A DNA stretch of 64,000 bases from Bacillus sp. 1780r2a1 (GCA_024134725.1 CP099863.1:3903258-3967257); one strand, 5' to 3'; counted from the first letter of the stretch, positions 42,148 through 51,443 are shown. Notes: generated from the letters alone by a model not told the origin. Made by a program: numbers and translations.

Positions 42148-42163
42148 AGTATATCGGTATCTC
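42148..42163. promoter_or_regulatory. LacI-type operator 1 (Gfo/Idh operon)
   Basis: AGTATATCGGTATCTC, one of six related copies in the island; 133 bases upstream of the Gfo/Idh start. It covers a TATACT that could itself be the -10. Confidence 0.75.
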
Positions 42164-42205
42164 TTTGAAATGAGACGATCTATTACTGCTATTCTAAACC
42201 ATGTT

Positions 42206-43372
42206 TTAATTCATTATCATCGCTTTCTCTTTATATTCTTTCATAATGCTTCGACTAACAATCATTCTATGAATTTGAGACGTACCGTCATAAATTTGAC
42301 ATATTTTAGCATCTCTCATAAACCTTTCTACTGAGTATTCCTTGCTGTATCCATATCCGCCAAAAATTTGGACAGCATTCGTTGTATGACGCATTGCGTT
42401 ATCAGAGCAGAAATATTTAGCCATAGAAGATTGTTTTGTAAAAGGTAACCCTGAATCTCTTAGCTGCGCAGCACGATAAAGCAGTAGACGTCCAGCATCA
42501 ATTTCAGTTTCCATTTCTGCAAGCATAAAACCTACCCCTTGAAAGTTACCAATTGGCTTTCCAAATTGCTCCCTGTTTGCTGCATAAGATGCAGCAGCCT
42601 CAAACGCAGCCCGTGAAAGCCCCAAAGATAAAGCTGCAATGTCTAAGCGGGTTCCATCTAACCCTGCCATCATAATTTTAAAGCCCTGTCCTTCTTCACC
42701 AAGCATGTTTTCTTCTGGTACAACACAATTATCAAAGAATAGCTGACTAATAGGAACTCCATGCTGTCCCATCATATAATCTTTTGGGCCAGCTGAAAAA
42801 CCAGGCATATCTTTTTCAACGATGAAACACGTTAATCCATGCACACCTTTTGACTTATCCGTTACGGTTAAAACAATCGTCATATCTGCAACAGGACCCA
42901 GAGTAATAAAAGATTTTGTACCATTCAAAATCCAATTATCACCTTTCTTTACAGCAGTTGTTTTAATATTTGCTGCATCTGAACCTGCTCCTGGTTCTGT
43001 AATAGAAAACGATCCAATTTTTCTACCACTACTTAAGGTTGGTAACCACTTATCCTTTTGCTCTTCTGTTCCAAATTGATGAATTAAAGCAAGATGGAGT
43101 CGAACAGCACCAATTACATTACATACAGCTGCACTGACTTTTGCAATCTCTTCATTACTCATAACAGCCGTTAAAGTACCACTATTAATTCCTCCTACTT
43201 CTTCCGGTAGTTCCATTCCTAATATTCCAAGTTCACCAGCTTTTTGAATAATATCAGGGAAAAATTCATCTTTCTCTTCAATTTCTTTAGCTCTAGGAGC
43301 TACCACTTCCGTTGCAAATGTTTTTACTAGTTGACGAATTTCTTTCATGGAATCTGTAAGTTGAAAATCCAT
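42206..43372 (-). CDS. Acyl-CoA dehydrogenase family protein
   Basis: FAD enzyme introducing a double bond into an acyl-CoA, with electrons passed to ETF. 388 residues from ATG 43372 (AGAGGTG 6 bases upstream); an upstream start would add 17 residues without ribosome site. Motifs SITEPGAGSDAAN at 123, ANREQFGKPIGNFQGVGF at 265, QIFGGYGYSKEY at 335. The catalytic Glu of the usual YEGT is replaced by Asp362 (IYDGTSQIHRM), and no Glu stands at the isovaleryl-CoA dehydrogenase position. Last gene after etfB-etfA-FeS reductase, so a dedicated oxidation chain. Confidence 0.93.
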   Translation of the reverse strand: MDFQLTDSMKEIRQLVKTFATEVVAPRAKEIEEKDEFFPDIIQKAGELGILGMELPEEVGGINSGTLTAVMSNEEIAKVSAAVCNVIGAVRLHLALIHQFGTEEQKDKWLPTLSSGRKIGSFSITEPGAGSDAANIKTTAVKKGDNWILNGTKSFITLGPVADMTIVLTVTDKSKGVHGLTCFIVEKDMPGFSAGPKDYMMGQHGVPISQLFFDNCVVPEENMLGEEGQGFKIMMAGLDGTRLDIAALSLGLSRAAFEAAASYAANREQFGKPIGNFQGVGFMLAEMETEIDAGRLLLYRAAQLRDSGLPFTKQSSMAKYFCSDNAMRHTTNAVQIFGGYGYSKEYSVERFMRDAKICQIYDGTSQIHRMIVSRSIMKEYKEKAMIMN

Positions 43373-43476
43373 TATTAGCACCTCTTTTATGGGATATTTA
43401 ATAGTTATCATAGATATTGACATTCACTATACTAAAGTTTTGCATATAACGTACTTGTAGCAAGTATTACTTAAAT

Positions 43477-45558
43477 TTATAAGGACCTTTCTAAAATCTC
43501 AACTAAGTCGAGCGTTTGAACCTGATGTTCCATTTCTTTTGCTTTTATACCGTCATTGATCATCGTTGAGCAGTAAGAACAGCCTGTACTAATAAGTGTC
43601 GGGTTAATTTCAAGAAGTTGTTCAGTTCTCGCTATATTGATACGAGTCCCTTTATCTTCCTCCATCCACATGAGTCCCCCACCTGCACCGCAGCACATTG
43701 AATTTTCTCTGTTCCTCTCAGGTTCAATGACCTTTAAACCTGGAATCGATTTTAAAATTTTGCGTGGCGCATCATACACATTGTTGTAGCGCCCTAAGTA
43801 ACAAGAATCATGATAAGTAACCACTTCATTTACTTTATTCTTCGGTGTTAATTTTCCTGATTCGATTAATTTAGCCAATAATTCGGTATGATGATATACT
43901 TCTGCTTCCAGACCAAACTCGGGATATTCATTTTTAAATGTGTTAAAAGCATGTGGGTCAGTTGTAACAATTTTCTTTACTTGATACTTTTTAAAGGATT
44001 CAATATTTGCAACTGCTAATTCTTGATATAAAAATTCATTTCCTAGACGACGAGGCGTATCTCCAGAATTTTTTTCTTCATTTCCAAGAATGGCTACCTT
44101 AACATTAGCTTTATTTAGAACGCGAGCGAAAGATTTTGTAATGTTTTGACTACGTTTATCATAAGACCCCATCGATCCAACAAAGAATAAATAATCAAAC
44201 TCTTCTCCATTCTTTTTCAATTCGCTTACGGTTGGAATCTTTATTGAATTAGCTATGCTTTCACGCCAATTCATTCTTTCATTACGATTAATCCCCCATG
44301 GATTTCCTTGACGTTCAATATTAGTCATTGCACGCTGGGCATCAGAGTTCATTTTCCCTTCTGTTAGAACAAGGTAACGACGCAAGTCAATAATTTTGTC
44401 AACGTGCTCATTCATTACAGGGCATTGATCCTCACAATTGCGACAAGTAGTACATGCCCAAATTTCTTCTTCTGTAATAATATCGCCTATTAAGCTAACA
44501 TTCTCTTTAGTTGCAGCTACCTCTAGGAAACTATGCCCTTTAGAATTTAATGGGCTTTTCATCGATTTATTAAAAGCAAAGGCTGGTACCCATGGATCCC
44601 GAGATGTAATAGCAGCTCCCTTTTCTGTTAGATGATCTCTCATCTTCAGTATAAGATGCATAGGAGATAATGTTTTTCCAGTTTCTGAGGCTGGGCACAT
44701 ATTAGTACAACGTCCACATTCAGCACACGCATATAAATCAACTAATTGATTTTGAGTAAAATTTTCAATCTTTCCAACACCAAACTCTTCAATATTTGTA
44801 GCTTCAAAATCAATTTTTTTTAATTTCCTACCAGGTCCACTTTTCTTCAGAAAGACATTAAGCATGGCGAATAGTTCATGAGCCTGTTTCGATTGTGGAA
44901 CAAATAACATAAAAGAGAAGACGGTTATCATGTGAATCCACCAAAAAATATGAAATAATACAGTTCCTGCGGTTGCCCCAATTCCAGCAAAAGTTAATAA
45001 GATAATCCCTGAAAATGGAGCATAAGCGAGATTTGGTTGATGCCCTAGCATAATTGCTTCAAAACCTAAGCAAAGTAATATAGATATAGTTAAAACAAAT
45101 AAAGCAATAATAACAAAGGCTGCTTTTCCATCACGTTTCCATTGTAATCGCTTTAATTTTTCAACATACCGACGATAAAAAGCATATATGACAGCTAACA
45201 TCATGAGGAATGTCGTCCATTCCTGAAGAAAGCTAAAATACTTGTGTGCTTCTCCCAAAGGAAACTCATACCCTTTTATAAATCCCTTTATAATAAGTTC
45301 TATGAGTCCTATTTGGATAATAAAAAAGCCGTAAAATAATATGAGATGCATATAACCGCTTTTCTTATCTTTAAATAATTTTCTGTGACCAAAAATATTT
45401 ACTAATACCGTGTTTAATCGCTCTTTAAGGTTAGGTTTAAACTCTGTTTTTTCTCCTAGTTTTATAAACAAATATCTAGTGTATACGAGGTTAAAAAACA
45501 AATATATTACATACCCAGTCACAGCGAGAAAAACAAGCAAATTTAATAATAAAAACAT
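43477..45558 (-). CDS. Membrane iron-sulfur ETF:quinone reductase-like protein (FadF/YwjF type)
   Basis: Membrane protein thought to pass electrons from ETF to quinone. 693 residues: NarI-like helices (1-220), then two 4Fe-4S motifs (CAECGRCTNMCP at 278-289; CTTCRNCEDQCP near 380) and two CCG domains (HDSCYLGRYN, CCGAGGGLMW; GCSYCSTM). This order is that of B. subtilis FadF. AAGGAGG precedes the ATG. It follows etfA by 93 bases, and the acyl-CoA dehydrogenase follows it; together they form a complete acyl-CoA to quinone electron path. Confidence 0.92.
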   Translation of the reverse strand: MFLLLNLLVFLAVTGYVIYLFFNLVYTRYLFIKLGEKTEFKPNLKERLNTVLVNIFGHRKLFKDKKSGYMHLILFYGFFIIQIGLIELIIKGFIKGYEFPLGEAHKYFSFLQEWTTFLMMLAVIYAFYRRYVEKLKRLQWKRDGKAAFVIIALFVLTISILLCLGFEAIMLGHQPNLAYAPFSGIILLTFAGIGATAGTVLFHIFWWIHMITVFSFMLFVPQSKQAHELFAMLNVFLKKSGPGRKLKKIDFEATNIEEFGVGKIENFTQNQLVDLYACAECGRCTNMCPASETGKTLSPMHLILKMRDHLTEKGAAITSRDPWVPAFAFNKSMKSPLNSKGHSFLEVAATKENVSLIGDIITEEEIWACTTCRNCEDQCPVMNEHVDKIIDLRRYLVLTEGKMNSDAQRAMTNIERQGNPWGINRNERMNWRESIANSIKIPTVSELKKNGEEFDYLFFVGSMGSYDKRSQNITKSFARVLNKANVKVAILGNEEKNSGDTPRRLGNEFLYQELAVANIESFKKYQVKKIVTTDPHAFNTFKNEYPEFGLEAEVYHHTELLAKLIESGKLTPKNKVNEVVTYHDSCYLGRYNNVYDAPRKILKSIPGLKVIEPERNRENSMCCGAGGGLMWMEEDKGTRINIARTEQLLEINPTLISTGCSYCSTMINDGIKAKEMEHQVQTLDLVEILERSL

Positions 45559-45651
45559 CTTTTTATCCCTCCTTATTGATTCTTAGCCGTTTTTTTCATT
45601 GGGATCTGAGTATAATTTAAGACATCTTTAATAATTAACGTTATCTATTTA

Positions 45652-46626
45652 TTATACTGCAGCTATTGTAATCTTTTTGAATTCTTCGGTTAACATTGGA
45701 ACTACATCGAATAAGTCCCCTACAATGCCATAGTCAGCTATATCAAAAATTGGCGCTTCTGGGTCTTTATTTATCGCTACAATTATTTTAGAATTTGACA
45801 TACCTGCTAAGTGCTGAATAGCCCCAGAAATACCACAGGCGATATATAAGTCTGGCGTCACTACTTTACCTGTTTGCCCGATTTGTAAAGAATAATCGCA
45901 ATATTCAGCATCGCATGCTCCCCTTGATGCACCTATCGCACCGCCTAATACATCTGCAAGATTTTGAAGTAAATTAAACCCTTCTGGTGATTTTAAACCA
46001 CGCCCTCCTGCAATTACTACTTTTGCTTCAGTAAGGTCTACTCCTTCTGAGGTTTTACGTATCACTTCTTTTATAACTGTACGAAGATTATTAACCTCTA
46101 CCTTGAAATCTACTTTTTTTATACTCCCTTCGTTTTGTAAAGGAATGATGTTATTAGGACGAATGGTTGCAAATTGAATACCTTCTACAAATTTTCTTCG
46201 CTCAAGTGCTTTTCCAGCATAAATGGGCCGTGTAAAAGTAATATCCTCACCTTCCCTTTGCACATCAATAACATCAGATACAAGTCCCAGACTAAAGAAA
46301 GAGGCGATACGAGGTGAAAGATCTTTACCAATTGCAGTATGTGGCATTAAGATTACATCAGGCTTTATCTCCTCAATTACTTGACATAAAGCCTGAAAAT
46401 AGGCATCTGTAGTATAAACATCTAATTCTTCATTGGTTACTGTGTATATTTCACTTGCTCCATACTTACCAAGCTCTTCCGTATGCTTTTCCATATCATT
46501 GCCAAAAGCGACAGTAACTACTTCTTGTCTATCAGTAATACGGTTTGCAGCAGTTAAAACTTCTAGAGATACATTGCGTAATTTGTTGTCTTTTGTCTCT
46601 ACTATTGCTAATACTTTTTTGCTCAT
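45652..46626 (-). CDS. etfA: Electron transfer flavoprotein alpha subunit
   Basis: FAD-carrying subunit of ETF, which takes electrons from acyl-CoA dehydrogenases. 324 residues; the C-terminal FAD domain is clear (GGRGLKSPEGFNLLQNLADV near 212, GASRGACDAEY, then TPDLYIACGISGAIQHLAGM near 260). AAGGGGGAG before the ATG; 18 bases after etfB. Likely a second, pathway-specific ETF, since housekeeping etfBA in Bacillus lies elsewhere (inference). Confidence 0.96.
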   Translation of the reverse strand: MSKKVLAIVETKDNKLRNVSLEVLTAANRITDRQEVVTVAFGNDMEKHTEELGKYGASEIYTVTNEELDVYTTDAYFQALCQVIEEIKPDVILMPHTAIGKDLSPRIASFFSLGLVSDVIDVQREGEDITFTRPIYAGKALERRKFVEGIQFATIRPNNIIPLQNEGSIKKVDFKVEVNNLRTVIKEVIRKTSEGVDLTEAKVVIAGGRGLKSPEGFNLLQNLADVLGGAIGASRGACDAEYCDYSLQIGQTGKVVTPDLYIACGISGAIQHLAGMSNSKIIVAINKDPEAPIFDIADYGIVGDLFDVVPMLTEEFKKITIAAV

Positions 46627-46644
46627 ATTTTTCTCCCCCTTACA

Positions 46645-47406
46645 TTAAATAACTTTTTCTTTATTATTAAGAATATTTACAATCTGTTTAACCTGTTCTT
46701 CAATCTCTCCACTCAGGATATAACCAGCTTCTTTTTTAGGAGGTAAAAAAGTTGTGGTGACAACAGTTCTTGGCAATTCGTTATTGAAATTTAGGTCTTC
46801 TAGCTCTAGGTGTTCCAATGGCTTTTTCTTGGCTTTCATGATACCGGGCAAAGATGGGTATCGGGGTTCATTTAGCCCTTGTTGTGTAGATACAAGTAAA
46901 GGCAATAAAACTTCAATACTTTCAATATCACCTTCTACATCACGTTTAATGTATGCCTTTTTATCATTGATTTCCAAGTTGGTAATTGCAGTCACCTGGG
47001 CAATCTTAAGTTCTTCTGCTAAACGCGGACCTATCTGACCAGATCCATTATCAACAGCCATATTCCCACAAAGAATAATGTCATACTCACGGTCTTTTAT
47101 TACAGCTGCTAGGATTTTCCCAACGCTGAATTCATCTAACGCAACGTCGCCGCTGTTTACTAATACTGCTTTGTCAGCTCCCATTGCAAGAGCTGTGCGA
47201 AGGGCACTCTCTGCGCGCTCTGGACCCAATGTTATGACAGTGACTTCACCTCCGTGTTGTTCTTTTAACCTAACTGCTTCTTCAACTGCATATTCATCAT
47301 ACGGATTAACAACAAATTCAGCTTCTTCTTCCACGATTCTTTCATTTATTATGTTAATTTTTTCCTCTGTATCAAACGTCTGTTTCACTAGTACTAAAAT
47401 GTTCAT
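46645..47406 (-). CDS. etfB: Electron transfer flavoprotein beta subunit
   Basis: AMP-binding partner of EtfA. 253 residues; family motifs VNPYDEYAVEEAVRLKE at 34 and CGNMAVDNGSGQIGPRLAEE near 113. TAGGAGG lies just before the ATG. It heads the etfB-etfA-reductase-acyl-CoA dehydrogenase operon, behind a strong promoter (47453-47481) with a LacI-type operator at +1 and a second 100 bp upstream. Confidence 0.96.
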   Translation of the reverse strand: MNILVLVKQTFDTEEKINIINERIVEEEAEFVVNPYDEYAVEEAVRLKEQHGGEVTVITLGPERAESALRTALAMGADKAVLVNSGDVALDEFSVGKILAAVIKDREYDIILCGNMAVDNGSGQIGPRLAEELKIAQVTAITNLEINDKKAYIKRDVEGDIESIEVLLPLLVSTQQGLNEPRYPSLPGIMKAKKKPLEHLELEDLNFNNELPRTVVTTTFLPPKKEAGYILSGEIEEQVKQIVNILNNKEKVI

Positions 47407-47429
47407 TTTTAACCTCCTAAGGGATCAAT

Positions 47430-47445
47430 AGTAAACCGGTATCTT
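47430..47445. promoter_or_regulatory. LacI-type operator 2 (etfB, proximal)
   Basis: AGTAAACCGGTATCTT, starting about 8 bases after the -10 of the etfB promoter, so it covers the transcription start and would block initiation. Confidence 0.85.
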
Positions 47446-47452
47446 ATTTTAT

Positions 47453-47481
47453 ATAATAAAAATAACAGACTATTTTGTCAA
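47453..47481 (-). promoter_or_regulatory. etfB operon promoter
   Basis: Minus-strand TTGACA, 17 bases, TATTAT; near-consensus sigma-A promoter with the operator directly downstream. Confidence 0.82.
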
Positions 47482-47529
47482 TGATTTTTGTTGAATAGTT
47501 TAATTTTCAATAAATCATTTCAGAAAAAT

Positions 47530-47545
47530 AGTATATCGGTTTCCT
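47530..47545. promoter_or_regulatory. LacI-type operator 3 (etfB, distal)
   Basis: AGTATATCGGTTTCCT, exactly 100 bp from the proximal copy and about 50 bp upstream of the -35; the pair could support DNA looping. Confidence 0.78.
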
Positions 47546-47770
47546 ATATAAAAATCTCCTCTATTGCTTAATAGATTTACCTCATTGGATAAAGTTATTA
47601 AGCGTATCAAGAAACAAGCTATTATTTAACCATAAGATTATAAATTTGCATTCTATAGTAAAATAATCATCATACAATATTGAAAGTTTTTATTTTAAAT
47701 TTTCTGACTTTTAATGCCAGAAATAGATACATAAGCAAAATAATCTTTCTTTGGGCTAAAATCATCAATA

Positions 47771-49051
47771 TTAACTATCGTACTTTATTTCCCCATGTGC
47801 CTCCTTAGCAACTGATTCCTTTTGCATTTTGTTCTTTTTTTCTAATTTCCGAGTGGTATCTTTAAAGAATAAAATAAATACAATTGCTACAGCTAAAGCA
47901 ATAAATGCTGGGTAAAGCCAAAAAGCAGACCATTGTGGCAATGCCTGTACTCCTTTACTTGTAACAACTTGATTATATATAGAACCCATTACAAAAGAAC
48001 CTAAAAACATTCCAATTCCTTGTGTTGCCATTATAATTAAACCTTGCGCTTGACCTTTTATATGCTTAGGTGCCATTTTGTTAGTGTACATATATCCACC
48101 CACAAAGAAAAAGTCCCAACATAGACCATGTAAAGCTATGGCAATAATAACGAACGTTGTAGATGAAGGATTCATTCCAAATAGAGAAAACAAAGTCATT
48201 CTTATGATCCAAGCAAACATGCCAATTAGAAAGATGTACTTAAATCCAAACAAACGGAAAAATAAAGGAATAAGTAATATAAATACCATCTCTGAAAGTT
48301 GACCAATTGTTAACATTGATGCAATGTTATTTATTCCTGCGTCTCCTAAAAATACCGATGCAAAAGAGGTATAAGCAGCATGGTCTATGAAGAGGATGAT
48401 AGTACAAATAATAAATACTAAGAAAAACCTATTTTTTAATAAACCTAACGCATCTAAAAAGAGAAGATCACGAATAGAAAATGGTCTTCCTTTTGCAGGT
48501 GCAGGTGTATTAGGTAATGTAAATGAATAAGCACCTAAAAGAATGGAAACAACCGCACCAATTTGAATAGAAACTGGACTCCCTGAGAATCCCAATGTTC
48601 CAACCAAAACTCCGGATACCATAAATCCAATTGTCCCAAATAAACGTATTAAAGGAAAAGTCTTGATTGAATCTTGAACATTATGAAAACTTATATTATT
48701 TGTTAAAGAATACGTAGGATTATAACAAAGCATGTAAAGAAACATTAACCATAAAAAGGCTATTCCATTACCAGCATAGATTTGTGCAGGTAGTAAAAAC
48801 AATATAATCCCACCTACAATATTCACTACCCCTAAAACTTTTTGTGAAGAAAAAAAGCGATCAGCAAGCATACCTAAAAAAATCGGAGAAATAATTGCTG
48901 CAATCCCGCCTACAGCATAAGCTGTCCCAATTATAGACCCTAATCCATACTGGCTTAGAATGTAACCTAATGTGGAAAACCATGTACCAAGAACAAAATA
49001 TTGGAGAAACATCATTGTTGAAAGACGTGGAACAATTAATGAATTCTGCAA
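47771..49051 (-). CDS. MFS symporter, nucleoside:H+ symporter (NupG/XapB-like) type
   Basis: Membrane importer of the major facilitator superfamily. 426 residues with about 12 helices; the N-terminal MMFLQYFVLGTWFSTLGYIL and GIAAIISPIFLGMLADRFF pattern is that of the nucleoside:proton symporter family, though related members import other sugars or glycosides. An in-frame GTG (49060) touches the AAAGGAG site; the TTG at 49051 is 8 bases from it and is preferred. Its promoter with operator lies 400 bases upstream and a cre-like site 105 bases upstream. Probable importer of the regulon's substrate. Confidence 0.87.
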   Translation of the reverse strand: MQNSLIVPRLSTMMFLQYFVLGTWFSTLGYILSQYGLGSIIGTAYAVGGIAAIISPIFLGMLADRFFSSQKVLGVVNIVGGIILFLLPAQIYAGNGIAFLWLMFLYMLCYNPTYSLTNNISFHNVQDSIKTFPLIRLFGTIGFMVSGVLVGTLGFSGSPVSIQIGAVVSILLGAYSFTLPNTPAPAKGRPFSIRDLLFLDALGLLKNRFFLVFIICTIILFIDHAAYTSFASVFLGDAGINNIASMLTIGQLSEMVFILLIPLFFRLFGFKYIFLIGMFAWIIRMTLFSLFGMNPSSTTFVIIAIALHGLCWDFFFVGGYMYTNKMAPKHIKGQAQGLIIMATQGIGMFLGSFVMGSIYNQVVTSKGVQALPQWSAFWLYPAFIALAVAIVFILFFKDTTRKLEKKNKMQKESVAKEAHGEIKYDS

Positions 49052-49155
49052 AGCTTTCACTCCTTTATTAGATAAACTACGTTTTTATATAACCTTACAT
49101 TTCATTTAAAAACTAGGATATACTCATGCAATCAAACGTTTTTTTTCACCTATTT

Positions 49156-49169
49156 ATAAAACGCTTACA
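49156..49169. promoter_or_regulatory. Candidate cre (CcpA) site upstream of MFS gene
   Basis: Minus-strand TGTAAGCGTTTTAT matches the cre consensus at 13 of 14 positions and lies 105 bases upstream of the MFS start. Confidence 0.5.
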
Positions 49170-49438
49170 AAAATAGTTTTAGTTAAAAGAGATTAAACAC
49201 TAGAACAGCATTTTATTGATTACAACTCTTTGCCTTTTTCTAATGATTACTATAAAACACACTTCAAAAATTGCTAATTCCGGGTCACTAACTACATTCC
49301 TAATGAAGATTTACTCCTTCTTACTATTTAAATTCACTAAACTACTCATTAATAAGAACGAGCTCTAACAATAGAATCAGATTCAGCCTTCATATTTGTG
49401 AAAATTTTAAAGTAAAATCTACTCCTCCTTCCAACTTT

Positions 49439-49454
49439 AGGATACCGGTTTACT
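49439..49454. promoter_or_regulatory. LacI-type operator 4 (MFS leader)
   Basis: AGGATACCGGTTTACT, 6 bases after the -10 of the promoter at 49461-49490. Confidence 0.85.
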
Positions 49455-49460
49455 AATATG

Positions 49461-49490
49461 ATTATATTAATCGTCTATATATAAAGTCAA
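49461..49490 (-). promoter_or_regulatory. Promoter upstream of MFS gene
   Basis: Minus-strand TTGACT, 18 bases, TATAAT; operator 4 follows, then a strong ribosome site at 49423-49433. Confidence 0.78.
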
Positions 49491-50205
49491 TATATATTTT
49501 TTCCTTATGTAAAAATTACATTTAGTTAAATAGAGTATTGTACCAACTCTTAATAATTAATTAATACAATTTAATTCAATTAATTTTGGACAGAATTGCC
49601 CTCTAAAACACGTTGTCCTTGTTATACTGCGCATCACTTCTATCCTTCCACTATCATAGAATAAGTAGGGTGGTTGGTAGTTTAATGTGACAGTACAAGG
49701 TTTCACGATGTGAAAAGACTACAAACCTTAATTTAACAGCATTTTGTAGCCTCATAACCTCATTTTTATTGAATAAAAATGAATAATTCTTCTCTCTAAA
49801 TAAACAAAAATACACAGATGGAACTTTACCTTTTAAATACTTCTCTTCACTTTAACAATATTAGTTAAAGCAAACGTCTATTTTCCGATCTAATTTAAGA
49901 CCATAATAATGACCCTAGAGCAGTATACTCCTGTTGTATGAATAATATATAAATTAAACGCTTCTACTATTATAATAACTTCCGCTGTAAAAGTTATTAT
50001 TTTACGATTGATAAAAAAATATTTATTTAATAATTTTTTCAATAAAATATTTTTTTATACTATCCCTATCCTTTTTGATTATTAATATTTCTAATCTCAA
50101 AGAATATTTAAAAACATTTTGGCCTTTTTATCGTGAGGATCTAAGAAGAATATGATACACCTTTCTTATGAATATATGTAATATGTCAATTAATGTTTTT
50201 AAGCA

Positions 50206-50234
50206 TTGTTATTTTTGATAAATTAATTTAAACT
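50206..50234 (+). promoter_or_regulatory. Promoter of the lacI-type gene
   Basis: TTGTTA, 17 bases, TAAACT; a weak sigma-A promoter, followed 4 bases later by operator 5. Confidence 0.55.
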
Positions 50235-50238
50235 AATT

Positions 50239-50254
50239 AACATACCGGTTTCCT
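50239..50254. promoter_or_regulatory. LacI-type operator 5 (regulator autoregulation)
   Basis: AACATACCGGTTTCCT, 115 bases upstream of the regulator start and just after its -10, implying self-repression. Confidence 0.8.
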
Positions 50255-50368
50255 AAAAATTTTTTAAATTTTTAATTACTTTATTTACCATCTTATTTTA
50301 TTATTTAACAAATACAAACGTACTTTTATACAATCATTTGAAAATATTCTGTTAGTTTGGAGTGTCCT

Positions 50369-51385
50369 ATGAAAAGAAACCCTACTATTCAAGATGTAGC
50401 GACTCTAGCCGGAGTTTCCAAAGCAACCGTATCCAAATATTTAAATAATACACCTTATGTTTCACCAGTTACTAAGAATCGGATAGAAGAGGCTATTAAA
50501 GAGCTTGATTATCATCCTAATAGTTTAGCTCGTGGATTGGTGAGTAAATCCATAAAGCTTATCGCCTTGGTTATTTCAGATGTGGAGCTACTAATTAATT
50601 CTAATTTAATTAAATCCGTTGAAAACGCAGCAGCTCAGCACGGGTACGATATAGTTTTAGTAAATACTAATGATGAAGAGCAAAAAGAGCAAAATCTTAA
50701 CAAAATTCTAGCTGAACGTTATCAACATGTTGATGGCTTAATTCTGGCAAATATAAGAGAGGATGGCGTTGACTTATCGGAATTGAATAAAACATTTGAG
50801 CATATAGTATTAGTTCATCGTCATATTCCTAACGACATTGTCGATTACGTAGTTGTTGATAATTATATTGGGGGCAGACTTGCTGCAGAGTACCTAATAC
50901 GTATGGGCCACAGAAGGATTGCAGCTATTTCAGGTCCTCAAAAAATTTATCCATATCTTGATCGTATTCGAGGCTTTACCGCTGTTCTTGAAGAACATAA
51001 TCTAAACAATGAACTCACAACCATAATGGGAGGACAAAATCTTGAAAGTGGCTATCAAGCCGCAGAAAAACTAATGACTAGTACTGTTCCTCCTACAGCA
51101 ATTTTTGCTACTAGTGATATGCTTGCTTTAGGCATTCTTGATGCTGCACGAGATTATGGTTGGCAAATCCCAGAAGAGTTATCTGTCATTGGGTTTGATA
51201 ATATTTTCTTTTCTCGCCTGGCTAGAGTACCGCTTACTACAATTGATGGACAGTTAAATGATCTAGGAAGAGAAGCTGTCCAACTCTTGCTTCAAAGAAT
51301 TGAAAATAAGGAACAACCCTTACAACAAATTATGCTTCATCCTTCTCTCATAGTTCGAGAATCATGTCGCAATCTAAAGAAATAA
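50369..51385 (+). CDS. LacI-family transcriptional regulator of the island
   Basis: Repressor with N-terminal LacI helix-turn-helix (TIQDVATLAGVSKATVSKYL at 6-25, hinge HPNSLARGL near 50) and C-terminal periplasmic-binding-like sensor domain (IALVISDVELLINSNLIKSV at 62; TSDMLALGILDAARDYGW near 243; SVIGFDNIFFSRLARVPLTT near 273). 338 residues from ATG 50369, with TTTGGAG 6 bases upstream; a TTG 12 bases earlier is unlikely. It is the only gene of the island on the plus strand. Central CG operators such as ACCGGT are typical of LacI-family proteins, so it probably binds the six copies nearby. The inducer is unknown. Confidence 0.94.
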   Translation: MKRNPTIQDVATLAGVSKATVSKYLNNTPYVSPVTKNRIEEAIKELDYHPNSLARGLVSKSIKLIALVISDVELLINSNLIKSVENAAAQHGYDIVLVNTNDEEQKEQNLNKILAERYQHVDGLILANIREDGVDLSELNKTFEHIVLVHRHIPNDIVDYVVVDNYIGGRLAAEYLIRMGHRRIAAISGPQKIYPYLDRIRGFTAVLEEHNLNNELTTIMGGQNLESGYQAAEKLMTSTVPPTAIFATSDMLALGILDAARDYGWQIPEELSVIGFDNIFFSRLARVPLTTIDGQLNDLGREAVQLLLQRIENKEQPLQQIMLHPSLIVRESCRNLKK

Positions 51386-51434
51386 AAAACACTATACCAA
51401 TAAGGATTACACCTTTATTGGTATAGTGTTTTTT
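51384..51434. terminator. Bidirectional terminator between regulator and iron alcohol dehydrogenase
   Basis: 20-bp perfect stem (core CACTATACCAATAA), 11-nt loop, A6 and T6 ends, between convergent genes. Confidence 0.93.
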
Positions 51435-51443
51435 AATTTGCTT

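Larger units (their letters stand above)
47407..47770. other. etfB control region
   Basis: 364 bases between MFS stop and etfB start containing the etfB promoter and two operators 100 bp apart. No gene was seen. Confidence 0.7.
49052..50368. other. 1.3-kb gene-free control region between MFS and lacI-type genes
   Basis: Very AT-rich. It holds, from left, a cre-like site (49156), a strong GGAAGGAGGAG ribosome site (49423-49433, minus strand) with no good start codon after it, operator 4 and its promoter (49439-49490), and the lacI-type promoter with operator 5 (50206-50254). A 14-codon frame (MKAESDSIVRARSY) starts at 49393 on the minus strand, too far from the ribosome site to be convincing. 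Nothing else is recognised in 49500-50200. Confidence 0.6.
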
